From positions 352,501-416,500 of the forward strand of contig JALJCO010000083.1 of NCBI GenBank assembly GCA_023101725.1: a stretch of 64,000 nt of DNA, given 5' to 3'. Under the pieces are notes generated by a model that was not told where the DNA came from, ran no database searches, and saw only the letters and a list, made by a program, of their open reading frames with translations. The stretch is from Atherinomorus stipes. Lineage: Eukaryota > Chordata > Actinopteri > Atheriniformes > Atherinidae. A program made the position numbers and the translations under genes. This document shows positions 1 through 9,938 of this stretch, piece by piece; the first letter of the stretch is position 1, and each line of letters opens with the position of its first letter.

Positions 1-296
1 CCAATGAAGGAGTAGAACCATCTCAAGGAGGATCAGAAGAAATGGACAGCATATGAGTTAAATATGAGTGTCACTGTAAAGGGTCTGAATACTTACGACC
101 ATGTGATATTTCAGTTTTTCATTTTCAATAAATTTGCAAAAAAAACATTCGACCTTTCTGTTTTTTCTGTCAACACGGGATGCTGAGTGTACATTAATGA
201 GAAATAAAATTAACTGTTTTGATTTTGCCAAATGGCTGCAATCAAAGAAAGAGTGAAAAGTTTAAAGGGCTCTAAATACTTTCCATACCCACTGTC
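1..296 (+). mobile_element. Tc1-like element, 3' terminal fragment
   Basis: The sequence is the non-coding 3' end of a fish Tc1-like transposon. It ends in a terminal repeat of the form CTCTAAATACTTTCCATACC just before position 297. The same family is present at about 38170-38595, where the opening 'CATTTCAAGGAGGATCAG' and the terminal 'CTGAATACTTTCCAT' segments are repeated almost word for word. No transposase is included; the element runs off the left edge of the window. Family assignment comes from recognition of the terminal repeat and from the internal second copy. Confidence 0.65.
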
Positions 297-503
297 TACA
301 ACTGCTCCACATTGTCCCTTTGATGGGACAGATTTTAGTGGTTAACAGTAAAACTCACATTTCACTATTTATCTAGAAAATGAAACCCTAACATCACAAA
401 ATGCATAAATATATTTTACGATATTTCTTTTATGGCATGTCTGTCCTAAATATTGAGATGACAATAGTGACATCAAGTGATCAAAGTCCATTGAGGAAAA
501 CTT

Positions 504-538
<35 letters not shown>

Positions 539-778
539 TTATACTGGTATGATCCCCGAGGGGAAATTAGGGCTCTGCATTTTACCCATCTCTGTACTCT
601 GTGAGTATCAGAGAGCAGTGGGCTGCTACTTAAAGCGCCCGGGGAGCAGATGGTGGGGGGTTAAGGACCTTGCTCAGGGGTCCACAGTGGTTCACCCAGG
701 AGTCGTGTCGGGGAATCGAACCCGGGTCCTCCGCGCCCAAGCCCACGACGCTACCACTAGGCTATCCACTCCTACTCC
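504..778 (-). mobile_element. tRNA-derived SINE (minus strand)
   Basis: Read on the minus strand this starts with a tRNA-like head. An A-box-like segment lies at 745-764 (TAGCCTAGTGGTAGCGTCGT on the minus strand) and a B box at 712-722 (GGTTCGATTCC). A body follows, with a tail containing GATCCCCGAGGGGAAATT and then a 32-base poly-A seen as poly-T at 506-537. Internal pol III promoter at the 5' end, body and A-tail at the 3' end is the standard SINE arrangement. The exact SINE family is not certain. Confidence 0.7.
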
Positions 779-819
779 TCCCTTTTTCTACCTGGACCTA
801 ATTTCTAATGAACAAACTT

Positions 820-2150
820 AAGCACTATTGTTCTGTGAGTTCAGAGTTAACTCACTGTTAGTTATTGGGGGGTTTCTCTGCACTCTCTGCAGGCTGCGCG
901 CGTTCCCGATGTCCTGGACCCACAGGACAATAGCACTCAGCCGTTTGTTCATTCTACTTAAAGTATTGGTGAAATGAAGGAATTTTGCTGCAGATGTCTT
1001 ATATAAAGGCTGCCTCATGTCTCCTATTATATGGATGCGCGAAGAAAGGGCGACAACGCAATATCTTCCGAAGGAGTCAAAGTGATACAAAAATCTTACC
1101 GGTGAGTAAATGCACGTATAACTCCTAGAAATAAGGTCCAGCCTGAAAAAAAAAGAAAATTATCCTTGACAAATCGTTGAATGTTTGGGTTTTTTGGAAA
1201 ATTGTAAGAAATTTAAGCTGAAAAAAAGACCAAAAGACATAAATCTTTTCATTTATTTTAGCTGCTCTTTTGAAGTGGACACTGTAATGACTTCAGAAGG
1301 AAAAGTAAACTGAAGCCTGTGAGTTAGTAATGAAGTCTTACTTTAGACTTAAAACAACTGCACTGGCAAATGGAAAGCTTCTCTTTTGGGGGAGGGGGGC
1401 AGCTGAAAGTGTTCATGTTTGAGGGGGCACCGGTTGCGCTTAGGGCACCCAAATGTCTAACAGGGGCCCCGTTTTCAGCCGCTAACATCATTGACTACTC
1501 TCTTTATTGGCTGGCCCTCATTATCTGCAACTGCTGGGACTAATTTTTTTCAAATTGAAGCAAGCAGTGTTTTCTGCAGATGTGGGCTTTCAGGGGTCAT
1601 TTCAACTAATATAAAACCACTCCTGTTCCTGTTTGGAAGCCAGAAAGTTGATTTTAGCTGGGGACCACAAAATAGAGAATAATTATGATAGTATAATAGA
1701 AAATAGGTAGTAATAGAACTGAATTGAACCAGAGTGTATTTATCAGGACCAAAATAGAACCTGTTTTTAAAAGGTGACTGTTTTCTTAGGGGATCAATCT
1801 TTAGTTCACTCTGCAGCATTTAGATGGTGAGATCACTACTGTGCTTGATACCCTGAAAGAAAGGAGTATTTATCCTTCCCACCACTTAGTGGTCAAGCCA
1901 AGGTAAAGAATAGGGATGAAGCTTTTCTACAGTATACATTTAGTTGTTAAAAAAAATCCATAATCTTATTTAAGTGACTTTTATTCTTTCCCTAATTTAG
2001 AAAAGCTTCTAGTTGTGGGTTAAGTAATCTGGCTTGCATCTGTTGCTCATCAGTAAGATACGTGTGGGGACCATTGCAAACCCTTCAGCTTGCACCACTT
2101 CAGAGGGAAAAGTTTGGGATTTTACATGATGTTTTGCTCTCATTTATTTA
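820..2150. other. No recognisable gene or repeat
   Basis: AT-rich sequence with short homopolymer runs. Open frames here are short and look random. I see no transposon terminus, tRNA or conserved protein motif. Confidence 0.4.
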
Positions 2151-2153
2151 AAT

Positions 2154-2457
2154 CTATTCTTCCAGACAGACAACCCCAATGCATGACTGATCAAAATTCC
2201 ACACATCTTTGGTCATTTCAGCCAAATGGTTTAATTCTAACTTCATCATTCCACATGACTTGTTAAGAAAATTAATCTGGCTTTTTTCTTTTTCTATTTT
2301 TAGATGTTCTTTTGCCAACTTTTGTGGTTGGAATAATTGAAGGATTTTCTTTAGATGACTCTTCCACTGCAGTTTCATTTGTGTTGGTGTCACTGCTCAG
2401 TAAAACGGACCACCTCCTTTCAAGAGCGTGATAAACCTCCTCTGAAGTTTTTTGCAT
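2154..2457 (-). pseudogene. Unrecognised decayed open frame, lysine-rich
   Basis: Two overlapping minus-strand frames (2457-2272 and 2393-2154) join across one frameshift near 2280. They would give a charged protein of about 95 residues with a basic patch (GKRTSKNRKRKKPD) resembling a nuclear localisation signal, followed by a hydrophobic and acidic tail ending in a stop at 2154. The starting ATG is immediately preceded by an in-frame TGA. Upstream on the same strand a plausible acceptor (CTTACAG, about 2471) and donor (CAGGTAACC, about 2545) lie about 80 bases apart. I do not recognise the protein. It may be an old transposon or gene remnant, or chance. Confidence 0.2.
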
Positions 2458-2469
2458 TCAAAGAAGACT

Positions 2470-4110
2470 GTAAGCAGATTTTAGTCCCTGCTGTCCCTGT
2501 TAACTGATGCCTCTTAATTACAATATAAGATAAGGAAATGGTTACCTGCAAAGACTTTGTCACCTTCTTAAAGTCTGCTCCAGCCTTTTGGCCTGACAAA
2601 TTGCAGTTCGTCAGGACTTGGGTGTCCCACTTGAAACCAAAGCTCCTAATGGTATAGCCCTCATAGGGTCACTGAGGCCCACAAACCCCACAAAAAAGTG
2701 GTGATCACGCAAAGGGGTAACAGAATGTATCAATAATAAATAATGAAGATGAAAAACTCAAATATTCATCCACAATGTCTAAACAAACAACGCTTCTTTT
2801 ATTCTAAGATACGTGATGCACACTGCCATCTGTGGCTTTTTGGAGAAAATGGATGCAGAAGCGCACATCAAGCTTCATATGAGCTGCTGAAAGCAGCAAG
2901 AGCAGAAAAAGAGTAAAACTTAGCCATCAGGAGAGAGTGTGACTTCACACCGTGGATGATGGGATGTTTTATTTTGATTCCCGTATCCATGGTAGATGCA
3001 CAAAAAACAAGTGGACAAACAAAGTGAAAGCACATAACATGCAGGTTCGACTGGCTGAATAACCTTTGCTGTGTATTATTCACTTCAAATGCTTGCGTGA
3101 AGGAAAGAACAAGAAAAATCCAGCCGTGGCAGAGACGTCCGCACGACTGCTCTGAAAGCCTCTGCTGTCCGCCGTTGACCGTCCTCTGAGGCGAACCAGC
3201 ATGCAGAACTAGCGGCTACAGGTGGAGCACACAGAGCGACACAGTGAAAGAGTTTAGAATCTTGTGCCTTTTTCAACAGATTTTATGAGGAAGCACGATG
3301 TTTGTTTGAGGGGGCAGTACCTCCTCTTGCCCCTGCCTAAAGGTGGCCTCAAGCTGAAAGCTGTCCACCTTATCCCTGAGCTAACAAATGTAGAGACGAT
3401 TATGTGATCAACTTTCTGTGAGAGAACAGAAATAGCACTCAGCCACTGACTCACAATGTAAGTTGAACATGTGCTGTTCGTGATTGTACAATCAACTAGT
3501 GAAAGTTAAATTTGTGGCGACTAAAATGATGTGAAGAACGTGCAGTTTGGTCTACAAGAGAATGTGCCTGCAGGGCTTCAGACTGCGACATAGTTGTCGC
3601 ATTTTAGGACTAAAAAGAAATCGGCATCTGCTTTTAAGTAAAAAAGATTGTATCCCACCTCTTTCAACAAAACACGATCAACCTTATGACTGTGTATTAA
3701 TCTGCTCCCCATCTCTGGAATTCCCTCCCAATCTCTGTAAAGTGAACTTTTCCCTCTCTTCATATCCAGACTCAAAACTCTTCTGTACAGTCTTTTCCCA
3801 CTGAAGCCCATATGCACCGATCCAGTGTTATTTTCCCTGGTACCTGTTATGTTTTTAGTGTTTTAGCTTACAGAATTTCATGTTTTCTTTCCTTTGTACA
3901 GTGTTCTTTGGTGCTCTGATAAGGTGCCTGTCAAAATGTGGAGTAGCGTGAATACACGTAAAAGAACGCTGGTTCTGGTCAAACCAGAAGTCGGTCGCAT
4001 ATTTTATGCAAGGGCTCATGGGGGTTAGGAATAAGGTAGATAAAGTTTTGAGCTTTAATAAACTCTTCATATTTTTGCAGTTACTGACCTCTCATATAAC
4101 CAGTTCATTA
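2470..4110. other. No recognisable gene or repeat
   Basis: Mixed-composition sequence without motifs I can name. The short open frames overlap on both strands and show no domain. Confidence 0.35.
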
Positions 4111-4111
4111 C

Positions 4112-4641
4112 TTAAAGGTAGAGTCCGAAGTCCCCCCACTGTTTCTGTTTGCAAACAACAGTATTCAAACTGAGTGCCCCTCCCTCTCAGGCTAATGGCC
4201 GCCTCGTTCAAGAGCTTCAAGCCTCTCCTTCAGAGCTCAGAAGCAGGTAAAAGACAAACTTAACCCTGGTTTTCCAACTTGCATTATCGAAAGCTCTTAC
4301 CTTTTCTTTGGTGCATCCGCCGTTTTTCTTTCTTTCTTTCTTTTTTTTTTCCTTCGAGAGTTCGAGTGACTGGCGTCTGCTCCAATCATGAGCTTATTCC
4401 CACACAGCATCATGCTCTTAGCTCTGTCATTGGCTGCCGATATGAACAGAAATCCTCACCCAGAAACGTCCCGACCACAACAAAACAAAGCTAAAGAGCA
4501 AAATACAGCCAAGAGGAAATAAAGTTGCATTCAAACGCACCACTGCACACAAGTACAGGCCCAAGGCGCTGTTTGAGACGGATTTCACTTGCACAAGTCT
4601 AACATTTATTTTCAGGGGGAAACTTCGGACTCCACCTTTAA
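4112..4641. mobile_element. MITE flanked by TTAA (piggyBac-like target)
   Basis: A 522-bp element (4116-4637) lies between direct TTAA copies at 4112-4115 and 4638-4641. Its ends are inverted repeats: AGGTAGAGTCCGAAGT on the left, and AGGTGGAGTCCGAAGT when the right end is reverse complemented. There is no coding capacity; the interior carries a (TTTC)n and poly-T run at 4324-4352. TTAA duplication is the hallmark of piggyBac-superfamily insertion. The termini do not begin with the usual CCC of piggyBac, so superfamily assignment is an inference. Confidence 0.7.
4324..4352. repeat. (TTTC)n and poly-T microsatellite
   Basis: Four or so TTTC units followed by a ten-base T run, lying inside the TTAA-flanked MITE. 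Confidence 0.8.
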
Positions 4642-4943
4642 TTAAGGTCTGAAATTTTGACAGAAAGTTCTGAGGAATTCAAAATCCTCTGGAGTCCAGA
4701 CTTTTGCATATTACCTCTACTCTAAATTTATCTGAGTAAAATGTCCCACATTGTCTTGAAAATTCAGCTCTTTTGGAAACAACTTCGCCTTCTAAAGACT
4801 GGTCACTGTGATAGAAATTTTGCTCAGTCATCATTTACATTTCGATTTATCTGCAGCCCAGTATTACAATATACAGTATTTGGGCTAATAAAGAGCATGT
4901 TTTAAAAAAGGCTTAAATTACAGAGTGAAATTTGTTTCCTATG

Positions 4944-5086
4944 TGTGACAGTGTGGGGTCCTGTCACTATGCCTCTGATAGATCATGCACATACTTGGCC
5001 ACAGGGATGTCCCTTTGGCTGACTGGTTAGCATGCATGACTCTCACCCGGGAGTCTGGGGATCAAATCCCTCCCGGGGCCTCCTTT
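4944..5086 (+). repeat. tRNA-like short dispersed repeat, copy A
   Basis: This is the best-preserved copy of a roughly 140-bp family. It opens with TGTGACAGTGTGGGGTCCTG, then carries a hairpin AGGGATGTCCCT. A tRNA-like module follows: A-box-like TGGCTGACTGGTTAGCATGC and B-box-like GGGGATCAAATCCC. Related copies lie at 27532-27651, 53737-53860 and 54309-54453 (minus strand) and, heavily eroded, at 43786-43915. The tRNA-like part sits at the 3' end, unlike an ordinary SINE. It does not fold into a full canonical cloverleaf, so I do not call a tRNA gene. Confidence 0.65.
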
Positions 5087-5089
5087 GTC

Positions 5090-6085
5090 CTGCTACATAT
5101 GTAAGCCTTGGTAATGCATGGTAACAATGAAGAGTTAAACCAGAGAATAAATGCCTGTGTGTGTACAATAGGTGAAAATAAACCGAGTTAAATACTAAAA
5201 GGGCTCCTTAATTGGCTACAGTTGCAGAGCAAGTCAGACAACTAAAAAAACCCCTGTGAACAACCGTTGCCATGTCTGGTGCTAAATCAAAGTGCACCAG
5301 CCAGAACTCGGAGGTCTGCTTTGCTTTCTTCTGATTGAAATCAGCCGTAAAACTTAAATGAGGTCAGTGTACGGCAGAACCCTCTAAGTCAGAGTTGAAT
5401 CATTAGTTGAATGAAACCGGCATCAGAGTAAAGCAACGACTATGATCTGATCCTTGCAAATCATGTTGAGACTCCTGAGCGCTGCATCTGCCACCGTTAG
5501 CATTATAAACGGAGCTGTGAAACAAGGAGCAATCAGGCAGAGTAAAAGCAGGTTTCTGCTTGATGTGATATAAAAAGATTTTTTGTTTTGTCTGCATTTG
5601 TCGGTGTGCCTAATTATTTAACTGCCATTAAAACTTGTTATACTTCCCAGCAGGAGGCCTGAACAGCTAAATGAGTGGGTCATTTTGACTGTGATAGAGA
5701 TAATAAGAGTATGAAAGAAAACCCCATCATACATGTTGCTGTGGGAATGTAGGGTTTTGGAGGGGACCTGAGTTACATTACACAGCTGCCTGGGTGTTTG
5801 TATGTACTGGTGACTAACCTCTTTTGCTGAGTGCCAAGCTCCCATAGGGCAGGGAAAGCTACTGTATTTTTGGCTGCTGGTACAAAATCAACTCTCCCTC
5901 CCACCACAGAGCTCAGGTTGTTTCCAAGCTGTTTAAAACGCTGCCTCAGTAGAAAGAGGCATGTGGTTTACAGTGACAATTGTTTATGATTATTTTGAAA
6001 AATTTTGACTTGGGAATGATGACTTTTTTAGATTGATAAAGAATTTCTTGTATGTTTTAAATTAAAACTGTATGTTTTAAGCTTA
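5090..6085. other. No recognisable gene or repeat
   Basis: Single-copy-looking sequence. I see no terminal repeats or coding motifs. Confidence 0.35.
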
Positions 6086-6420
6086 ATGACCAAAGTTTAC
6101 ATGAGGCGCTTTCGAATTGTAGGAACCTTTTGGCGTTCCTATAACCTTTTCGGGAACCAGGACGTTTTTTTGAGCATTTAGATATATAGGAACTCGAGAC
6201 CTTGGACTCACAGTTCCTATAACGTTTTTAGCTCCTTCTCTGAGGCAGGGTCTTTTCGGGGTTCCATAGGAACTGAAATACGTAGGTGTTTGGTGATTGG
6301 TAGAACTGGCAAGCCGCGTCCCTTGCGTGAGCTCCGCTTCTTCCAGCCCGGCATATTTAAAAAGTCTCACAGCTGTTTACCGAGATCGTAATAACAAAAG
6401 GAACTATTACAATAGGAGAG
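6086..6420. repeat. Segment rich in GGAAC/GTTCC motifs, probable DNA-transposon end
   Basis: Short inverted words recur: AGGAACCTTTT, GTTCCTATAAC, GGGAACCAGGAC, ATAGGAACTC and TTCCATAGGAACTG all fall within about 170 bases. They are followed by a promoter-like GGCATATTTAAAAAG near 6351. This layout resembles the subterminal part of PIF/Harbinger-type non-autonomous elements, but I could not place both ends. The 95-residue minus-strand frame across it has no domain. Confidence 0.3.
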
Positions 6421-6519
6421 TACCAATTCATTATTAAATCGATCACAATGGTGCACGTCCAGAATCGATAACTATTTTGAAATGTCCAAAAGCAATTATT
6501 TTCATATTAATTTAATGAC

Positions 6520-6913
6520 CAAACACAGCTGCAAAGTATAGCAGTAGAATCTGCAGCTGCCGCCAGGACACTTTTGTGGACGGACCGGCCACTGAGGTTC
6601 CAGGCGCACTTTAACAAAAGGGAAAGGGAGGGAAAGCTGGTACGTTAGTTTTCATAATAGCTTTGAATAAAAGAGATGGAAAACCCAAATACAGTTGCAA
6701 ATTATGTCAGTACAATCTGCACCACTTTAGTGAACGAACCCCGGTCCGTCCACTAAAGTGTCCGGGCGTACTTCAACGAAAAGGTAAACAAGGCGTTAGT
6801 AGAGCAGCTTTTCAACGGGGGGCTGTTCCATTACATGATACTTATGAACGTGATGAGGGAAAGCTGGTAAGTTAGCTTTTTATAATAGCTTTGAATAAAA
6901 GAGATGAGAAACC
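6520..6913. repeat. Imperfect tandem duplication
   Basis: Unit 1 is about 6520-6685 and unit 2 about 6683-6913. The starts match (ACCAAACACAGCTGCAAAGT versus ACCCAAATACAGTTGCAAAT). The ends match closely as well: 6628-6685 against 6855-6913 share GAGGGAAAGCTGGTA and ATAGCTTTGAATAAAAGAGA. Unit 2 carries about 60 extra bases. No function is evident. Confidence 0.7.
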
Positions 6914-6982
6914 TCAGTTTTGTATCAGATCTGCTGGGGCATAAATTTGTCACCGTCGCAACAATTACGTCACACATGGTAC

Positions 6983-7455
6983 TTAAAGGGACTTGAGGCA
7001 GGAATTTAAAAAAAACAAACATGAATGTCCATTTTTTTCATACTAATGGGTGATGAAGCGCTAAATACCAAAAATAACGTTTCCACCCATGTTTCTCTCC
7101 GTTGCCTTGAACAGGCTGTGTGCTGCAAAATGTGCTGCAATTCGGTGTCCAAATTTCCCGCGCTGCCCTGCGGACGGGACGTCAAATGACCTACATCTGC
7201 AGTTTTGATGCAGGAAAAAGACGGTTGCGTTAAATTCAAACACAGTAAACGATAGTTATGGATTCTTCTGCCGTCAGAAAACGATCCAGACCAACTGAAA
7301 GACACTAAAAAGTGTAACTACGGAGAAAAAGGTGAGTAAACAACATTATAGCTTCTGTTTGTGCTCCCGTGACGGCTTGGCTCATGGCTGCAGTTACCCG
7401 AAGCACCAGTCGCGGCAGTCGCCAGTTTCGTTTCTTAATCTTGCCTCAAGTCCCT
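6983..7455. mobile_element. MITE, TTAA-type, AGGGACTTGAGGC termini
   Basis: Inverted termini AGGGACTTGAGGC (6987-6999) and GCCTCAAGTCCCT (7443-7455) bound a 469-bp non-coding segment. The left side carries TTAA at 6983-6986; the right flank reads CAAG, so the target duplication is not preserved. It resembles the element at 4112-4641 in size and target site but has different termini, so it is a separate family. Confidence 0.6.
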
Positions 7456-7469
7456 CAAGGTCCTCTCTC

Positions 7470-7557
7470 ATGTGCGAACGCACACTGAATAATGGACCTA
7501 CTGTGAACGCTTTGAGTGCCTTGAAAAGTGTGATATAAATCTAATCCATTATTCTTA
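7470..7557 (+). repeat. SINE/LINE 3' tail fragment
   Basis: The sequence GCTTTGAGTGCCTTGAAAAG followed by GTGATATAAATCTAATCCAT resembles the 3' tail of common fish non-LTR elements ('GCTTTGAGTG...GCGCTATATAAAT...'). Only the tail is present. It follows directly after the MITE ending at 7455. Confidence 0.5.
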
Positions 7558-7564
7558 TCAGAAG

Positions 7565-7830
7565 ATGCTCCACTGTGGTCATAAAGGGATGGACATGTTC
7601 AGCAACAATAGGCTGTGGTGGTTAAACCATGCTACACTGGTATTAAGGGGCCCAAACTGGGCCAAGAAAATCTCCCCCAAACCATTACACCAGCAGCAGC
7701 CTGAAGCCTTGAACCAAGGCAGGATGGATCCATGCTTTCATGATGTTTCCAGCAGATTCTGAGCCCAGCATCTGAATGTGGAGCTGAAATGGAGACTCAT
7801 CAGACCAGCAACATTTCTCCATCTTCTATT
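7565..7830 (+). repeat. Degenerate dispersed fish repeat
   Basis: The stretch with CCCCCAAACCATTACACCAG, GGCAGGATGGATCCATGC and GACTCATCAGACCAGCAAC reads like a high-copy fish repeat that I recognise by its wording but cannot assign securely to a superfamily. Neither end is visible. The plus-strand open frame at 7565-7762 is incidental. Confidence 0.35.
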
Positions 7831-8700
7831 TTCCACATATTTACAGTGAGTGTAAATATGTATAAAGTGCAGTAGCTTATTTAAAGTGGAGTTTATCTCA
7901 ACTTGGTGTGATCATGCATGTTGTTTAAAGGTCATAGAGGGTTAGCTGATCAGTGATTGAACTTTCAGTTTTCTCTATTGTGTCACAGCATAAGAAGATA
8001 ATATCCATCTGTTCCTGTCCAGACTTTCTTTTTCTGTCATTTCAGTTGGGGATTATCCTGATCTGCTTATGGGAAATGGGATTTCAGGAACTGCACACTT
8101 TAAGTTGGTGGAACATGGAAAATCTACTTTTCGCTATGGTGTTGTAATGAATTTTGTGCTCATGAACAGTTCCACGAACACTCATGGTTTTTTTTTTTTT
8201 CAGAATTATATGAAAACGGTTTGTGTCTATGGTGTAAGTATCTTTAAGGCCATCAGATATGCTTAACACCTTTACGGTTTTCAAACCAGCAGGAGCTTGG
8301 AGAAACTGCACAGTTAAAGATGACAGTTTAACATTTAGCTCTTAAATTGGCAAACTGCTCTGAGCTGTTCTGAAATTCTCATCCTCCACCTGCTGCACCG
8401 TGTCAAAGGAATGCATGAATAAGGAGAGTCGGCCTAAGGGCTACATCTGTATTCATTTCCCTCTAACCTCGTGGATCTCCAATCCCCTAAACATCTGCTT
8501 TATCCAGGTCCCTGTAGCCTGAGCCATGTCTCCAACTAATTACTACATCTTGAGGAAATACAGCCAATGATGAGAAAAGCAGGTGTGCAGCTGGAGGCCC
8601 CTGCTAACCATGATTTTACAACACAACTGAATTAATTCACCTCGTAATTGGGTGACCAAGGAAGTGCACAGAGGAAGTCTGGGCATAACATCTGAAGCTA
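7831..8700. other. No recognisable gene or repeat
   Basis: AT-rich sequence with no terminal repeats or coding motifs recognised. Confidence 0.35.
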
Positions 8701-8707
8701 TATTAAA

Positions 8708-8795
8708 CTTTAGGGTTCCCCAGTTTGGTCCTTCAGGGATGCAATCCTGCAGGTTTTCAGTGTGTCCCTCCTCAAACACACCCGACTCGCAGGAT
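8708..8795. mobile_element. hAT-type MITE, half fragment
   Basis: CCAGTTTGGTCCTTCAGGG, CAATCCTGCAGGTTTTC and ACACACCCGACTC match the left half of the intact element at 13203-13393. The right half is not visible nearby. Confidence 0.5.
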
Positions 8796-8865
8796 CCAAC
8801 AGCCAATGATGTTCTAAAGGCTTAGTTTTAGTCTCTGTTTACTAGCCGGGTAGGAAAAATAACCA

Positions 8866-9260
8866 GTTAACGCTGTGTTCACACCAAATGCGATTTGGGC
8901 GTCAAAAATGCGCCTGATGCCAAAAGTTTGACGCTGGTTACATAAAATCAGACGCTGACATTCAAAGACAAAAATGCTCTTGATGCTCTTGACATGCGTC
9001 AAGAGCATCCAGATTGTGGTGGTTGGCCCGATTGTTTTCCTTTGCCTGTCTCTTTGTACGATGGAAGATGAAACTGAGCAGCGGCTTGGCTTTATTTGCT
9101 TCACAAGGCCAGAGAACGACATCTGTGGGCGTCTCTGCACCGTGTGTGGATTCTTCAGATTGTTCAGAGGTGTTCTAGGTTTGGTGGGTTTCATAAAGGA
9201 GCTGAGCGCAGACAATGGCCGCAGCTTTCATTTGTCCCGTGTCGGGACAGCATTATAAGC
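8866..9260. mobile_element. Possible Harbinger-like end with internal hairpin
   Basis: The start GTTAACGCTGTGTTCACACC resembles termini of fish PIF/Harbinger-type elements ('GCTGCGTTCACACC...'). Only this end is seen. The segment includes a perfect 12-bp hairpin (8982-9009). The overlapping open frames at 8974-9258 (+) and 9215-8814 (-) show no domain I can name. Confidence 0.3.
8982..9009. repeat. Perfect 12-bp hairpin, 4-base loop
   Basis: Arms GATGCTCTTGAC (8982-8993) and GTCAAGAGCATC (8998-9009) are exact reverse complements around the loop ATGC. A direct repeat TGCTCTTGA precedes the left arm. Confidence 0.9.
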
Positions 9261-9938
9261 CCATTTAAAATGAGAAGATAGCAACTTACTGTAAATTATT
9301 CAAGCTGAGCTTTAAATAGTTGTATATTTTGATGAGGATGGAGGGAGGGACACATCTTTGGAAGCAGATGGAGGAGATTTGATGATCGAGGAGCTGTCTT
9401 TCCATACAGCTATTTGACCGATCTGATTAACTGACAATGGAGGAGAAAGACTTTTCCAGCAGACATGACTGCAGTTCCATGTGTAAGAAGTCTCATGTTG
9501 GGCTGAAGCTCCAGTAAACAGAAGCTGCAGACAGGAGAACTTTACTGGCAGAGACATGCAGAAGGGCAATTCAGTTAATGCGATTCATGAACTTTAGGAA
9601 ACTTAAATAAACTAATGCCATTCTTACAAGCTTTTAAACATACTGGCAATACAACTTGAAGGCTGAGACATTACTGTTTGTCTGTAAAACTGTAAAAGGA
9701 ACTTAAAAACTGCTATGTTGCCACTGACTTTAATGTTAAATGAACGGCAGACAATCTCTGACTGACGTCACGTCCTGTTTCGACAAACAGCGCCACAGTC
9801 TGGTAAAATAAGCTGAAAATCAGCAGTGTTTAATAACTCATTTATGCAGGTGAGGTTGTTTCTGATACATAGATCATCATTTAGAATGTTTGGGTCTATA
9901 AAACATGGCAAAAAATGTCAAAAGGTGTCATCAGCACT
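9261..9938. other. No recognisable gene or repeat
   Basis: Mixed AT-rich sequence. The part nearest 9938 should be the original 3' flank of the LINE remnant that resumes at 10822, because the MITE between them is a later insertion. Confidence 0.35.

Noticed and set aside
4990..5086. A functional tRNA gene in the tRNA-like repeat.
   Set aside because: A and B boxes are visible but the acceptor and T stems do not pair properly and the sequence occurs in several copies.
8814..9258. Overlapping 133- and 94-residue frames on opposite strands.
   Set aside because: Opposite-strand overlap, no recognised motif and location in a probable DNA-transposon end.
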